This document shows positions 7,048 to 16,223 of a DNA stretch of 41,080 bases, piece by piece. The notes below the pieces were generated by a model. The model made no database searches, had not been told where the DNA came from, and was given only the letters and a program-made list of their open reading frames with translations. The first letter of the stretch is position 1. The number at the start of each line of letters is the position of its first letter. Source of the stretch: Streptomyces luteolus (lineage in GTDB: Bacteria > Actinomycetota > Actinomycetes > Streptomycetales > Streptomycetaceae); NCBI RefSeq assembly GCF_029968015.1, contig NZ_JASCIS010000063.1, forward strand, positions 1-41,080, written 5' to 3'. Made by a program: the position numbers and the translations under genes.

Positions 7048-8238
7048 TCACGCCGACATGGGCCGCTGCACCCGGATCGACTGGAGCAGTCCGATGGCGA
7101 TCCAGACCGCGAACATCGACGTACCGCCGTAACTCACGAACGGCAGCGGCAGACCGGCGACCGGCATGATGCCGAGGGTCATGCCCACGTTCTCGAAGGA
7201 CTGGAAGGCGAACCAGGCGATGATGCCTGCGGCGACGATCGTGCCGTACAGCTCGGTCGTCTCGCGGGCGATCCGGCAGGCGCGCCAGAGCACGACGCCG
7301 AGCAGGAACAGGATCAGTCCGGCGCCGATGAAGCCCAGCTCCTCACCCGCGACGGTGAAGATGAAGTCGGTCTGCTGCTCGGGCACGAACTGGCCGGTGG
7401 TCTGCGAGCCGTTGCCGAGCCCGGCGCCGGTGAGGCCGCCGGAGCCGATGGCGATACGGGCCTGGTTGGTGTTGTAGCCGACGCCCGCCGGGTCGAGGGC
7501 CGGGTTGGCGAAGGCCGCGAAGCGGGCGATCTGGTAGTCGTCGAGCAGGCCGAGCTGCCAGACCGCGACGGCACCGGCGGCGCCCGTGCCGAGCAGCCCG
7601 AAGACCCAGCGGTTGGAGGCGCCGGAGGCGAGCAGCACGCCGAGGACGATCAACGCCATCACCATGACCGAGCCGAGGTCCGGCATCAGCATCGTGATCA
7701 GTATCGGGACGGCGGCGAGGCCGAGGGCCTGGACGACGGTGCGGTGGTCGGGGTGGTCCCGGTCGCCCGCGTCGACGCGCGCCGCGAGCAGCATCGCCAT
7801 GCCGAGGATGATCGTGACCTTCACGAACTCGGAGGGCTGCAGGGAGAGTCCGCCGACGTTGATCCACGCGTGCGCGCCGTTGATGGTCGCGCCGAGCGGC
7901 GTCAGCACGAGCAGCACGAGGAAGACCGAGACGCCGTACAGGATCGGCACGGCCGTGCGCAGCGTGCGGTGCCCGAGCCAGATCGTCCCGATCATCAGGG
8001 CGAGCCCGATGCCGACGTTCAGGACGTGCTTGAAGAGGTACGAGTACGGGTCGTCGCCGACGAGTTCGGTGCGGTTGCGGGTCGCCGAGTAGACGAGCGC
8101 CGAGCCGATCAGGGACAGCGCGATCGCGGCCAGGAGCAGCGGCCAGTCGAGCCGTCGGGTGACGGAGTCGCGGGCGAACAGCTTGGACCAGGAGCCCCGT
8201 TCGGGTCCGTATCCGGAGACGGAGAAGCCGCCTGCCAT
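7048..8238 (-). CDS. rodA: Rod shape-determining protein RodA (SEDS glycosyltransferase)
   Basis: A 396-residue SEDS-family membrane protein that polymerises lipid II into glycan strands with its class B PBP partner, the mrdA product upstream. SEDS motifs are clear: GAHAWINVGGLSLQPSEFVKV, LMPDLGSVMVM, FVPEQQTDFIFTVAGEELGF and GLPLPFVSYGGTSM. Around ten membrane segments are visible from residue 33 on. The start ATG overlaps the last base of the mrdA stop (TGATG), so the two are translationally coupled. In Streptomyces this cluster serves spore-wall synthesis rather than apical growth. The short N-terminal cytoplasmic tail (MAGGFSVSGYGPERG) is normal. Confidence 0.95.
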   Translation of the reverse strand: MAGGFSVSGYGPERGSWSKLFARDSVTRRLDWPLLLAAIALSLIGSALVYSATRNRTELVGDDPYSYLFKHVLNVGIGLALMIGTIWLGHRTLRTAVPILYGVSVFLVLLVLTPLGATINGAHAWINVGGLSLQPSEFVKVTIILGMAMLLAARVDAGDRDHPDHRTVVQALGLAAVPILITMLMPDLGSVMVMALIVLGVLLASGASNRWVFGLLGTGAAGAVAVWQLGLLDDYQIARFAAFANPALDPAGVGYNTNQARIAIGSGGLTGAGLGNGSQTTGQFVPEQQTDFIFTVAGEELGFIGAGLILFLLGVVLWRACRIARETTELYGTIVAAGIIAWFAFQSFENVGMTLGIMPVAGLPLPFVSYGGTSMFAVWIAIGLLQSIRVQRPMSA

Positions 8239-10418
8239 CAGTCACGCCTCCAAGGTGCCGGTCCGGCGAGTGCGGCCGCGAGTTCCTGCTCGGGCGCGGG
8301 CGGCTCCTCCTGCTGCGGCTCGTACGGCTTGATCTCGGGCGCGTCGATCGAGCCGTCGGGCTCGATCTTGGGCAGCTCGGACTGCGGCTTGGGCAGCAGC
8401 GCCGTCTTGGGGTCCTGGTTGCCCTCGGCGTCGAGGCCGTAGATCGCGTTGTAGATGTTGCGTACGGCGGGCCCGGCGGAGCCGGATCCGGTGCCACCCT
8501 GGGAGATGGTCATCACGATCGTGTAGTCGTCGGTGTACGTCGCCAGCCAACCGGTGGTCTGCTTGCCGTAGACCTGTGCGGTACCGGTCTTCGCGTGCAT
8601 CGGGATCTTGTCGTGCGGCCAGCCGCCGAACCGCCAGGCGGCGGTACCTCGGGTGGCGACACCTTCCAGGGCCTTGTTCAGGTTGGCGATGGTCTTGTCG
8701 TCCACCGGCAGCTTGCCGTGCGACTCGGGCTTGATCTCCTCGACCTGCTTGCCGTCGGGGCTGATGATCGCCTTGCCGACGCTGGGGTCGTAGAGGGTTC
8801 CGCCGTTGGAGATGGCGGCGTAGACGGTGGCCATCTGGATGGGGGTGACGAGGATGTCGCCCTGTCCGATGGCGTAGTTGACGCTGTCACCGGCCTTCAG
8901 GCGGTTGCCCTCACGGCAGTTCTCGAAGGCGATCCGCTCGGCGTAGTCGCCGTCCTTCTTGCCCTGCTTGCACCAGGCGTCCTTGTTGGCCTCCCAGAAG
9001 TCCTGCTTCCACTGGCGGTCGGGGATGCGGCCGGAGACCTCGTTGGGGAGGTCGATGCCGGTCTCCTTGCCGAGGCCGAACTCCTTGGCCGTCCGGTAGA
9101 ACCAGTCGTCGGGGTTCTTCGGCTTGTTGCCGCCGTCGGCCTTCCACTCCTTGTGGCCGAGGGCGTAGAAGACGGTGTTGCAGGAGACTTCGAGGGCGCG
9201 GCCGAGGCTGATCGGGCCGTACCCCTTCGACTCGAAGTTCTTGAAGCTGCGGTTGCCGAGGCTGTAGGAGCTGGAGCAGTTGTAGGTGCCGTCGAAGGGA
9301 TGCCCGGCCCGGACGGCGGCGCTCGCGGAGATCACCTTGAAGATGGAGCCGGGCGGGGCCTGGCCCTGGGTGGCCCGGTTGAGCAGCGGGTAGTTGGACT
9401 TCTTGGTGGTGAGCCTGGCGTAGTCCTTGCCGGAGATGCCGCCGACCCAGGCGTTCGGGTCGTAGTCCGGCTGGGAGGCCATGGAGACGACGCGGCCGGT
9501 CTTCGACTCCAGGACGACGACGGCGCCCGAGTCGGCCTCGTACTTGCGACCGGTGATCTTGTCGGTCTGCTGGCGGGCGGTCTTCATCGCCTGGTTGAGC
9601 TCGTACTCGGCGACGCTCTGCACGCGGGCGTCGATGCTGGTGACGACGTTGGAGCCGGGCGTCCCCGCGTCGGCCTGCGTCTTGCCCATGACCCGGCCGA
9701 GCTTGTCCACCTCGTACGAGGTGACGCCGGCCTTGCCGCGCAGGTACTTGTCGTACGTCCGCTCAAGGCCGGAGCGGCCCACCTGGTCGGAGCGCAGGAA
9801 CGGCGAGGAGGTGTTCTCGGCGGCCTTGATCTCCTCGTCCGTGACCGGCGAGAGATAGCCGAGGACCTGCGAGGTCCGGGCGCCGCCGGGTGCGGCGTAG
9901 CGGCGGACGGCGGTGGGCTCGGCGGTGATGCCGGGGAAGTCCTCGGCGCGCTCCCGGATCTGCAGGGCCTGCCGGGGCGTGGCCTCGTCGGTGATCGGGA
10001 TGGGCTGGTAGGGCGAGCCGTTCCAGCAGGGCTGCGGGGTCTCGTCGTCGCAGAGGCGGACCTTGTTGCCGACCTCCTTGGGCGTCATGCCGAGCACACC
10101 GGCGAGCCGGGTCAGGACGGCGTCCCCGTCGTCCTTCATCTTCATCAGCTCGGTGCGGGACGCGGAGACCACGAGCCGCGTCTGGTTGTCGGCGAGCGGC
10201 ACGCCCCGGGCGTCGAGGATCGATCCGCGTACGGCGGGGTCCACGACGCGCTGCACATGGTTGCCGTTGGCCTCGTCCGCGTACTCGTCGCCGTTGCGCA
10301 CCTGGAGGTACCAGAGGCGGCCGCCGAGGGTGAGGAACAGGGAGAAGACGAGGACCTGGATGATGACGAGCCGGATCCGGACCCGAGGGGTCCTGCCCGT
10401 CTCAGGAATATTGCTCAC
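8238..10418 (-). CDS. mrdA: Penicillin-binding protein 2 (class B transpeptidase)
   Basis: A 726-residue class B PBP that cross-links peptidoglycan made by RodA. After a cytoplasmic tail (MSNIPETGRTPRVRIR) there is one signal anchor at ~17-37, a dimerisation domain (RGSILDARGVPLADNQTRLV), and the transpeptidase domain with the catalytic SxxK in PPGSIFKVISAS, SCN in EVSCNTVFYALG and KTG in HAKTGTAQV. An insertion with several cysteines (AWCKQGKKDG, FENCREG) sits between SxN and KTG. The tail is Pro/Glu-rich. The GTG start overlaps the mreD stop as GTGA; the much longer open frame upstream is antisense-shadow and not used. Confidence 0.93.
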   Translation of the reverse strand: MSNIPETGRTPRVRIRLVIIQVLVFSLFLTLGGRLWYLQVRNGDEYADEANGNHVQRVVDPAVRGSILDARGVPLADNQTRLVVSASRTELMKMKDDGDAVLTRLAGVLGMTPKEVGNKVRLCDDETPQPCWNGSPYQPIPITDEATPRQALQIRERAEDFPGITAEPTAVRRYAAPGGARTSQVLGYLSPVTDEEIKAAENTSSPFLRSDQVGRSGLERTYDKYLRGKAGVTSYEVDKLGRVMGKTQADAGTPGSNVVTSIDARVQSVAEYELNQAMKTARQQTDKITGRKYEADSGAVVVLESKTGRVVSMASQPDYDPNAWVGGISGKDYARLTTKKSNYPLLNRATQGQAPPGSIFKVISASAAVRAGHPFDGTYNCSSSYSLGNRSFKNFESKGYGPISLGRALEVSCNTVFYALGHKEWKADGGNKPKNPDDWFYRTAKEFGLGKETGIDLPNEVSGRIPDRQWKQDFWEANKDAWCKQGKKDGDYAERIAFENCREGNRLKAGDSVNYAIGQGDILVTPIQMATVYAAISNGGTLYDPSVGKAIISPDGKQVEEIKPESHGKLPVDDKTIANLNKALEGVATRGTAAWRFGGWPHDKIPMHAKTGTAQVYGKQTTGWLATYTDDYTIVMTISQGGTGSGSAGPAVRNIYNAIYGLDAEGNQDPKTALLPKPQSELPKIEPDGSIDAPEIKPYEPQQEEPPAPEQELAAALAGPAPWRRD

Positions 10419-11089
10419 AGCCGCTTGACCCCCTTGATGCGTCCCGCGCGGGCGACGCGCGCCTTGGCCGACTTGATGCGCAGCCCGCCGCCGCGCTGGC
10501 TGCCGATGCGCATCCCGGTGCCCGCGGAGAGCCAGCCGGTGGAGACTTCGCTGGTCTTGGCTCCGGCGCTGTTCTCGGCGAGCGGATCGTGCTCGGTGCG
10601 TCTGGCGAGCGCCATGATCGCGGGTACGACGAAGGGCGCGAGCAGCAGGTCGTAGAGCGTGGCGGTGAACAGCAGGCTGCCGAGGCCGACATGGGCGGCG
10701 GCGGTGTCGCCGACGAGGGCGCCCACTCCCGCGTACAGGAGGGTGGAGCCGATGGCGGCGCCGACCACGACGGCCATCGGGCCGGTGGCGGAGCGCAGTT
10801 GGCCGGAATCGGGCTTCACGAGGCCCGCGAGGTAGCCGATGACGCAGAGCACCAGGGCGTACCGGCCGACCGCGTGGTCGGCGGGCGGCGCGAGGTCGGC
10901 GAGGAGCCCGGCGCCGAAGCCGATGAGTGCGCCGCCGACGTGTCCGTAGACGAGGGCGAGGCCGAGGACGGTCAGGAGCATCAAGTCCGGTACGGCGCCG
11001 GGCAGATGAAGCCGGGCGAGCACGCTGACCTGGATGATGAGGGCGAGGACCACCAGGGTGGTGGACAGGAGCATCCGGTTGACACGCAT
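10415..11089 (-). CDS. mreD: Rod shape-determining protein MreD
   Basis: A 224-residue integral membrane protein of the Mre complex, linking MreC to the PBP2/RodA synthase. It begins MRVNRMLLSTTLVVLALIIQVSVLARLHLPGAVPD, the typical MreD N-terminus, has about five membrane segments with GLALVYGHVGGALIGFGAGLLADL in the second/third, and ends in a basic ~50-residue tail (RIKSAKARVARAGRIKGVKRL) longer than in E. coli. It starts five bases after the mreC stop and overlaps mrdA by four bases. Confidence 0.92.
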   Translation of the reverse strand: MRVNRMLLSTTLVVLALIIQVSVLARLHLPGAVPDLMLLTVLGLALVYGHVGGALIGFGAGLLADLAPPADHAVGRYALVLCVIGYLAGLVKPDSGQLRSATGPMAVVVGAAIGSTLLYAGVGALVGDTAAAHVGLGSLLFTATLYDLLLAPFVVPAIMALARRTEHDPLAENSAGAKTSEVSTGWLSAGTGMRIGSQRGGGLRIKSAKARVARAGRIKGVKRL

Positions 11090-11094
11090 GGGCC

Positions 11095-12174
11095 TTACTC
11101 CTGGTCGTTCTGGGGCTGCTGGCCGTCACCTGCGCCTGGATCGGCGCCGTCCTGCGCTGCTCCGTCCTGCGCCGCTCCGTCCTGCGCCGCTCCGCCTTGT
11201 TCCGCTCCGTCGGCGGGCGGCGCCTGGCCGTCCTCGCCCTGGCCCTGTTCGCCCTCCTCGCCGGGCCCCGGCGGGGTGACGGTGACCGTGACGGTCGGCG
11301 TGGGCTTGGGCTTCACGGGCTTGGGCAGCACCTTGTCGCGCGGGTCGGTGCGGGGGGCCTCGACGACGATGCCGACGATGTCGAGCTTGGTGAAGCTGAC
11401 GTACGGCTTCACATGGACCGTGCGCGTCAGGTCGCCGCCGGAGGGGTCGACCTTCACGACCTCGCCGATCGGGACGCCGGGCACGAAGGGCTTGTCGGCG
11501 TGCGAGCCGAACGTGACCATCCGGTCGCCCTTCTTGACCTTGGCCTTGCCGTTGAGCATCTGCACGGCGAGGTCCCGGTCGCCGCGGCCGGTGGCGAAGC
11601 CCAGCTCGTCGGTCTTCTCCATGCGGGTGCCGACCGTGAAGTCCGGGTCGTTGGCGAGCAGTACGGACGCGGTGTTGGGGCCGACGGTGGTGACGCGGCC
11701 GACGAGTCCGTCGCCGTTGAGGACGGTCATGTCGCGGCGGAGGCCGTCGTTGGCGCCCGCGTCGATGGTGACGGTCCAGGAGAAGCCCTGCGCGGCTCCT
11801 ATGGCGATGACCTCGGCGCCCTTGATGCCGTACTGGCCGGCGCCGGCCGTCTTCAGCATCTTGTCGAGCTGGCGGACGCGGCTGCGGTTGCGGTCGTCGC
11901 TGCCCAGCTTCGCCTTGAGCGCGGCGTTCTCCCGCTCCAGCTCGCTGATGCGGCTGTGCCGCTCGCCCGAGTCGCGGACCGCGGCGATCGCGTTGCCGAT
12001 CGGGCTCACCGCGGCCGATACGCCGTTCTCCACCGGGCCGAAGACCGTGGCGGCGGCCTGCCGGGCACCGTCGACCGGGGAGTCCTCCCCGCCGCGGATG
12101 TCCACCGTGATCAAAGCGAACGCGATGGCGATCAGCAGCACCAGGAGCAGCCGGCTCTCTCGTGTGTCCCTCAC
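11095..12174 (-). CDS. mreC: Rod shape-determining protein MreC
   Basis: A 359-residue bitopic protein: a short basic N-terminus, one membrane segment (LLLVLLIAIAFALITVDI, ~9-26), a coiled coil (RISELERENAALKAKLGSDDRNR, ~74-96) and the periplasm-side β-domain (GFSWTVTIDAGANDGLRRDMTVLNGDGLVGRV; GDRMVTFGSHADKPFVPGVPIGEV). It scaffolds MreB-side and wall-synthesis proteins. The C-terminal 70 residues are a low-complexity Pro/Glu/Gln/Ala tail that includes three AAQDG units, coded by three near-identical 15-bp tandem repeats (about 11149-11193). The tail is longer than in non-actinobacterial MreC. Confidence 0.93.
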   Translation of the reverse strand: MRDTRESRLLLVLLIAIAFALITVDIRGGEDSPVDGARQAAATVFGPVENGVSAAVSPIGNAIAAVRDSGERHSRISELERENAALKAKLGSDDRNRSRVRQLDKMLKTAGAGQYGIKGAEVIAIGAAQGFSWTVTIDAGANDGLRRDMTVLNGDGLVGRVTTVGPNTASVLLANDPDFTVGTRMEKTDELGFATGRGDRDLAVQMLNGKAKVKKGDRMVTFGSHADKPFVPGVPIGEVVKVDPSGGDLTRTVHVKPYVSFTKLDIVGIVVEAPRTDPRDKVLPKPVKPKPTPTVTVTVTPPGPGEEGEQGQGEDGQAPPADGAEQGGAAQDGAAQDGAAQDGADPGAGDGQQPQNDQE

Positions 12175-12293
12175 GTGCGGCGGCCGTGCCTTCCTCGTCG
12201 GAATGGTTGTGCCTCTTGCTTATGTGGCGCCTGCGGGGGCGCGCTTGTTGTCGGCCGAACCCGCCCAACGGGTCTGGTTCATGCCTCTATACC

Positions 12294-12336
12294 AACGATC
12301 CGCCGTACGAAACGAAACTCTGTACGGCGGATCGTT
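12294..12336 (-). terminator. Perfect 15-bp stem-loop between mreB and mreC
   Basis: AACGATCCGCCGTAC (12294-12308) is the exact reverse complement of 12322-12336, with a 13-nt loop. It begins nine bases after the mreB stop codon on the transcribed strand. There is no long T-tract, so it may act as a partial terminator, an RNase-limiting 3' end for an abundant mreB transcript, or an attenuator for the rest of the cluster. Confidence 0.75.
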
Positions 12337-12344
12337 GAACTACT

Positions 12345-13376
12345 TCACCTGCGCGGTGAGGCGTCGAGGACCTGCTGCAGGGCCTCGAACTCGTCCACGC
12401 ACTTGCCGGATCCGAGCACCACGGAGTCCAGCGGGTCCTCGGCGATGTGGATCGGCATGCCCGTCTCGCGGCGCAGACGCTCGTCGAGGCCGCGCAGCAG
12501 GGCGCCGCCGCCGGTGAGGACGATGCCGCGGTCCATGACGTCTCCGGAGAGCTCCGGCGGGCACTTGTCGAGGGTGGTCTTGACCGCGTCCACGATCGCG
12601 TTGACCGGCTCCTCGATGGCCTTGCGGACCTCGGCCGCGGAGATCACCACGGTCTTGGGCAGGCCGCTGACCAGGTCGCGGCCGCGGATCTCGGTGTGCT
12701 CGTCGGCGTCCATGTCGTACGCCGAACCGATGGTGATCTTGATCTGCTCGGCGGTGCGCTCGCCGAGGAGGAGGCTGTACTCCTTCTTGATGTGCTGGAT
12801 GATCGCGTTGTCCAGCTCGTCCCCCGCGACGCGGATCGACTGCGCTGTGACGATTCCTCCGAGGGAGATCACGGCGACCTCGGTGGTGCCGCCGCCGATG
12901 TCCACCACCATGTTGCCCGTGGCCTCGTGGACCGGGAGGCCCGAGCCGATCGCCGCGGCCATCGGCTCCTCGATGATGTGCACCTGACGGGCACCGGCCT
13001 GCGTGGAGGCCTCGATGACCGCGCGGCGCTCGACGCCGGTGATGCCGGAGGGGACACAGACCACGACGCGCGGCCGGGCCAGATAACGGCGCTTGTGGAT
13101 CTTGAGGATGAAGTAGCGGAGCATCCGCTCGGTGATCTCGAAGTCGGCGATCACGCCGTCCTTCAGAGGACGGACCGCGACGATGTTGCCAGGGGTGCGG
13201 CCGATCATCTTCTTCGCCTCAGCGCCGACCGCCAGGATGCCGCCCGTGTTCGTGTTGATGGCGACGACGGAAGGTTCGTTGAGTACGATGCCGCGGCCCC
13301 TGACGTACACCAGCGTGTTGGCGGTCCCGAGGTCGACAGCCATGTCACGGCCGATGAACGACATGTTGGTTCCCAT
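12345..13376 (-). CDS. mreB: Rod shape-determining protein MreB (actin homologue)
   Basis: A 343-residue bacterial actin. ATP-binding blocks are phosphate 1 (DLGTANTLVYVRGRG, from residue 15), phosphate 2 (VVDIGGGTTEVAVISLGG, ~165-182) and the adenosine motif (GIVLTGGGALLRGLDERL). An N-terminal MSFIGRDMA segment, usable for membrane attachment, precedes phosphate 1. In Streptomyces MreB works in spore-wall thickening. The ATG at 13376 gives MGTNMSFIG; the internal ATG at MSFIG is a possible alternative. It leads the mre cluster, with a strong hairpin separating it from mreC, and has a ~300-nt upstream region for its own promoter. A second, divergent MreB-like gene lies at 16224. Confidence 0.96.
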   Translation of the reverse strand: MGTNMSFIGRDMAVDLGTANTLVYVRGRGIVLNEPSVVAINTNTGGILAVGAEAKKMIGRTPGNIVAVRPLKDGVIADFEITERMLRYFILKIHKRRYLARPRVVVCVPSGITGVERRAVIEASTQAGARQVHIIEEPMAAAIGSGLPVHEATGNMVVDIGGGTTEVAVISLGGIVTAQSIRVAGDELDNAIIQHIKKEYSLLLGERTAEQIKITIGSAYDMDADEHTEIRGRDLVSGLPKTVVISAAEVRKAIEEPVNAIVDAVKTTLDKCPPELSGDVMDRGIVLTGGGALLRGLDERLRRETGMPIHIAEDPLDSVVLGSGKCVDEFEALQQVLDASPRR

Positions 13377-13581
13377 CAGGAGCGTCTGGCCTTCCCAAAG
13401 TCGAGCGTCAATGGCTTTGTCAGGTCGGCGAGGTGGGTGCTGTGGCGTGAAGGCTTACATCGTAGTCTCGCCTGCACGGACACGGCGCGAGGGTCTCCGC
13501 CATTGTCAGCAGAACACTCGCCGCCCCGCTAATGGGGACGAGCCGACGGAAGGATGCGTTCCCCCGATTGGCTTGCATATG
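13377..13581 (-). promoter_or_regulatory. mreB upstream region
   Basis: About 200 nt between the ndk terminator and the mreB start hold no credible gene. It is richer in AT than the flanks. A TTGACG hexamer lies close to the start codon and a TACGAT hexamer farther up, but I could not pair either with a well-spaced partner. mreB of S. coelicolor is known to have several promoters, so the region is probably regulatory. Confidence 0.35.
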
Positions 13582-13617
13582 CCAAGGGGCGGCGCGCAAT
13601 TCGCGGCCGCCCCTTGG
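13582..13617 (-). terminator. Terminator hairpin downstream of ndk
   Basis: CCAAGGGGCGG (13582-13592) pairs perfectly with 13607-13617, and the loop can extend the stem with CGCG/CGCG. It lies about 60 nt past the ndk stop. There is no U-tract, as is usual in streptomycetes. Confidence 0.7.
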
Positions 13618-13678
13618 TTCCAGCCAAGATCCTGACACCGAGTCAGCAAACGGTACGTCAGAAACTCGTACCGGCGGC

Positions 13679-14092
13679 TCAGACCAGCGAGGGGAAGAAG
13701 ATCTTCAGCTCGCGCTCCGCGGACTCCTCCGAGTCCGAGGCGTGGATGAGGTTCTCGCGCACGATCGTGCCGAAGTCACCGCGGATCGAACCGGGTGCGG
13801 CGGCGATCGGGTCGGTCGGACCGGCGAGCGCGCGCACGCCCTCGATGACCCGCTCGCCCTCGACGACCAGGGCGACGACGGGGCCGGACGACATGAACGC
13901 GACCAGCGGCTCGTAGAAGGGCTTGCCCTTGTGCTCGCCGTAGTGCTGCTCCAGGACGTCCTGGCCGAGGGTGCGCAGCTCAAGCGCACTGATGGTCCAG
14001 TCCGCCTTGCGCTCGATGCGGCCGATGATCTCGCCGATCAGACCACGGCGTACGGCGTCGGGCTTGAGCAGGACGAGGGTGCGCTGGCTCAC
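13679..14092 (-). CDS. ndk: Nucleoside diphosphate kinase
   Basis: A 137-residue enzyme that moves the γ-phosphate from ATP to other nucleoside diphosphates through a phospho-histidine. The family blocks are all present: TLVLLKPDAVRRGLIGEII at the N-terminus, the HYGEHKGKPFYEPLVAFM region, and the active-site segment RENLIHASDSEESAERE, where the His is the phosphorylated residue. Length is normal. It is flanked by a terminator hairpin before mreB and by 113 nt of non-coding DNA upstream, so it is probably monocistronic or the end of the folC-DUF4233 transcript. Confidence 0.97.
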   Translation of the reverse strand: MSQRTLVLLKPDAVRRGLIGEIIGRIERKADWTISALELRTLGQDVLEQHYGEHKGKPFYEPLVAFMSSGPVVALVVEGERVIEGVRALAGPTDPIAAAPGSIRGDFGTIVRENLIHASDSEESAERELKIFFPSLV

Positions 14093-14205
14093 GGTGTCGG
14101 CTCCTTCAAGTGCAAATACGGGAGAGCGGTACGCAGAGGCTACAGGGCCACGAGCAGCAGCGGTTACTCAGCGTCAAGCCCGCCGCAGGGCCCTCCCCTC
14201 GCGGG

Positions 14206-14559
14206 CTACGCCGGGTCCGCGCCCGCCTCCTGCTGGGCGGCGAACCGGGCCTTGGCCTCGTCGACCTTGCGGCCGAAGTGCACCGAGCACCACCACAGGG
14301 CGGCGAAGCAGGCGCCGAGGAAGAACATCGTGGGCACGATGAACCCGGCGAGGACCAGGCCGATCTGCAGGGCCCAGCCGAGCTGCACCCCGCCGGGCCG
14401 CGTGACCATGCCGCACAGCAGCACCGACAGCGCCATGGCGATACCGCAGACCGTCCAGACCGTGCCCATCGTCAGGTCCGGGTTCTTCATCGCCACGAGA
14501 CCGGCGAAGCCGATGATGAAGAACTCGCCGATCAGCGTGGACGAACAGAGCGTGCGCAT
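14206..14559 (-). CDS. DUF4233 membrane protein
   Basis: A 117-residue membrane protein with about four membrane segments (IGEFFIIGFAGLVAM, GTVWTVCGIAMALSVLLC, LGWALQIGLVLAGFIV, FFLGACFAALWWCSVHFG) and a charged C-terminal tail (RKVDEAKARFAAQQEAG). This is the DUF4233 pattern, a family of unknown function that in Actinobacteria follows folC. The start codon lies three bases after the folC stop, so it is co-transcribed and probably coupled. Confidence 0.88.
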   Translation of the reverse strand: MRTLCSSTLIGEFFIIGFAGLVAMKNPDLTMGTVWTVCGIAMALSVLLCGMVTRPGGVQLGWALQIGLVLAGFIVPTMFFLGACFAALWWCSVHFGRKVDEAKARFAAQQEAGADPA

Positions 14560-14562
14560 GGG

Positions 14563-16122
14563 TCAGCCCCTCCCCAGGAGCAGTCGGGCCTCGCCGACGG
14601 TGATGACGGAACCGGTGACGAGGACGCCGCCACCGGCGTACTCCCCCTCCTCCTCGGCGAGGGTGATCGCGGCCTCGATGGCGTCGTCCAGGCGCGGCTC
14701 GACCTGCACGCGCTCGTCACCGAAGACCTCGACGGCGACCGCGGCCAGGGCGTCCGTGTCCATCGCGCGGTGGCTGGAGTTCTGCGTGACGACGATCTCC
14801 GCGAAGATCGGCTCGAAGGCCTCGAGCAGTCCGCGTACGTCCTTGTCCCCGCTCGCGCCGACCACGCCGACCAGGCGGCTGAGGCCGAAGGCCTCGCTGA
14901 TCGCCTCGGCCGTGGCGCGGGCGCCGGCCGGGTTGTGCGCGGCGTCCAGGATGACCGTCGGCGACTTGCGGACGACCTCCAGGCGGCCCGGCGAGACGAC
15001 CGAGGCGAAGGCGCGGCGCACCACCTCGATGTCCAGCGGCTCGGCGCGCTGCGCGCCGACCCCGAAGAACGCCTCGACCGCGGCGAGCGCCACCGCGGCG
15101 TTGTGCGCCTGGTACGCGCCGTGCAGCGGCAGGAAGATCTCGGTGTACTCGGTGGCCGCACCGCCGAGTCCGCGCAGCGTCACCAGCTGGCCGCCGACGG
15201 CGATCTGCCGGGAGACGACGCCGAACTCCATGCCCTCGCGGGCCACCGTGGCGTTGACCTCGACGGCCTTCTTCAGGAGCACCTGCGCGGCGTCCACCGG
15301 CTGCTGGGCGAGGATCACCGTGGCGTCCTGCTTGATGACGCCGGACTTCTCCCCCGCGATCTCGCCGGGCGTCTCGCCCAGGCGGTCCGTGTGGTCCAGG
15401 TCGATGGGGGTGATCACGGCGACGTCGGCGTCGATGACGTTCGTCGCGTCCCAGGTGCCGCCCATGCCGACCTCGACCACCGCGACGTCCACCGGGGCGT
15501 CCGCGAACGCGGCGTACGCCATGCCCGTGAGCACCTCGAAGAACGAGAGGCGGTAGTCCTCCTGGGCGTCGACCATCTCGACATACGGCTTGATGTCCTG
15601 GTACGTCTCGATGAAGCGCTCGGCCGACATCGGGGCGCCGTCCAGGCTGATCCGCTCGGTGATCGACTGGACGTGGGGCGAGGTGTACCGCCCCGTGCGG
15701 AGCTCGAACGCGCCGAGCAGGGCCTCGATCATGCGGGCCGTGGACGTCTTGCCGTTGGTGCCGGTCAGGTGGATCGACGGGTACGCCCGCTGCGGGTCGC
15801 CGAGGACGTCCATCAGGGCCTGGATGCGGCGCACCGACGGGTCCAGCTTGGTCTCGCCCCAGCGGGTGGCGAGCTCGGCCTCCACCTCGCGCAGCGCCCG
15901 GTCCACCTCGGGGTCCTCGGGGCGCGCCGGGACCTCGGCCTGCGGCGGGGCCGTCTGGGCGCGCAGGGTGCGGCTGCCGGCCTCGATCACCGCGAGGTCG
16001 GGGTCTCGGTTGGTCTCTTCCTCGACGATGCCGTCGAAGGCGTCGGGCTCGCGCTCCTCGTCGTCGAAGGAGTCGGGTTCGCTGTCGTCGCTCGGGCCGC
16101 CGTGCGGGGGGAGGTCGCTCAC
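14563..16122 (-). CDS. folC: Folylpolyglutamate synthase / dihydrofolate synthase
   Basis: A 519-residue Mur-ligase-family enzyme that adds glutamate to folates (and dihydropteroate). The ATP-binding loop SIHLTGTNGKTSTARMIEALL lies at ~117-137, followed by GRYTSPHVQSITERI, VEVGMGGTWDATNVI, the LDHTDRLGETPGEIAGEKSGVIK block and the C-terminal domain motif VILDAAHNPAGARATAEA. The first ~80 residues are an acidic, disordered extension (DDSEPDSFDDEEREPDAFD) seen in streptomycete FolC. It heads a folC-DUF4233 operon. Upstream it diverges from the MreB-like gene; in the Streptomyces arrangement I recall, valS would be next. Confidence 0.95.
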   Translation of the reverse strand: MSDLPPHGGPSDDSEPDSFDDEEREPDAFDGIVEEETNRDPDLAVIEAGSRTLRAQTAPPQAEVPARPEDPEVDRALREVEAELATRWGETKLDPSVRRIQALMDVLGDPQRAYPSIHLTGTNGKTSTARMIEALLGAFELRTGRYTSPHVQSITERISLDGAPMSAERFIETYQDIKPYVEMVDAQEDYRLSFFEVLTGMAYAAFADAPVDVAVVEVGMGGTWDATNVIDADVAVITPIDLDHTDRLGETPGEIAGEKSGVIKQDATVILAQQPVDAAQVLLKKAVEVNATVAREGMEFGVVSRQIAVGGQLVTLRGLGGAATEYTEIFLPLHGAYQAHNAAVALAAVEAFFGVGAQRAEPLDIEVVRRAFASVVSPGRLEVVRKSPTVILDAAHNPAGARATAEAISEAFGLSRLVGVVGASGDKDVRGLLEAFEPIFAEIVVTQNSSHRAMDTDALAAVAVEVFGDERVQVEPRLDDAIEAAITLAEEEGEYAGGGVLVTGSVITVGEARLLLGRG

Positions 16123-16223
16123 GCCCTCCAGTCTACGGAGCGGGTGTGACAGGACGTTCGACCCGCCCGGTTCGGGACGTTCGGCCCGCCGGTCCGCGGA
16201 TTCGCCGGGCAGACTTGGCGATC

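Noticed and set aside
13532..15556. A 674-codon plus-strand frame over ndk, DUF4233 and folC
   Set aside because: Spans several well-supported minus-strand genes and has a Ser/Thr/Arg-rich shadow composition.
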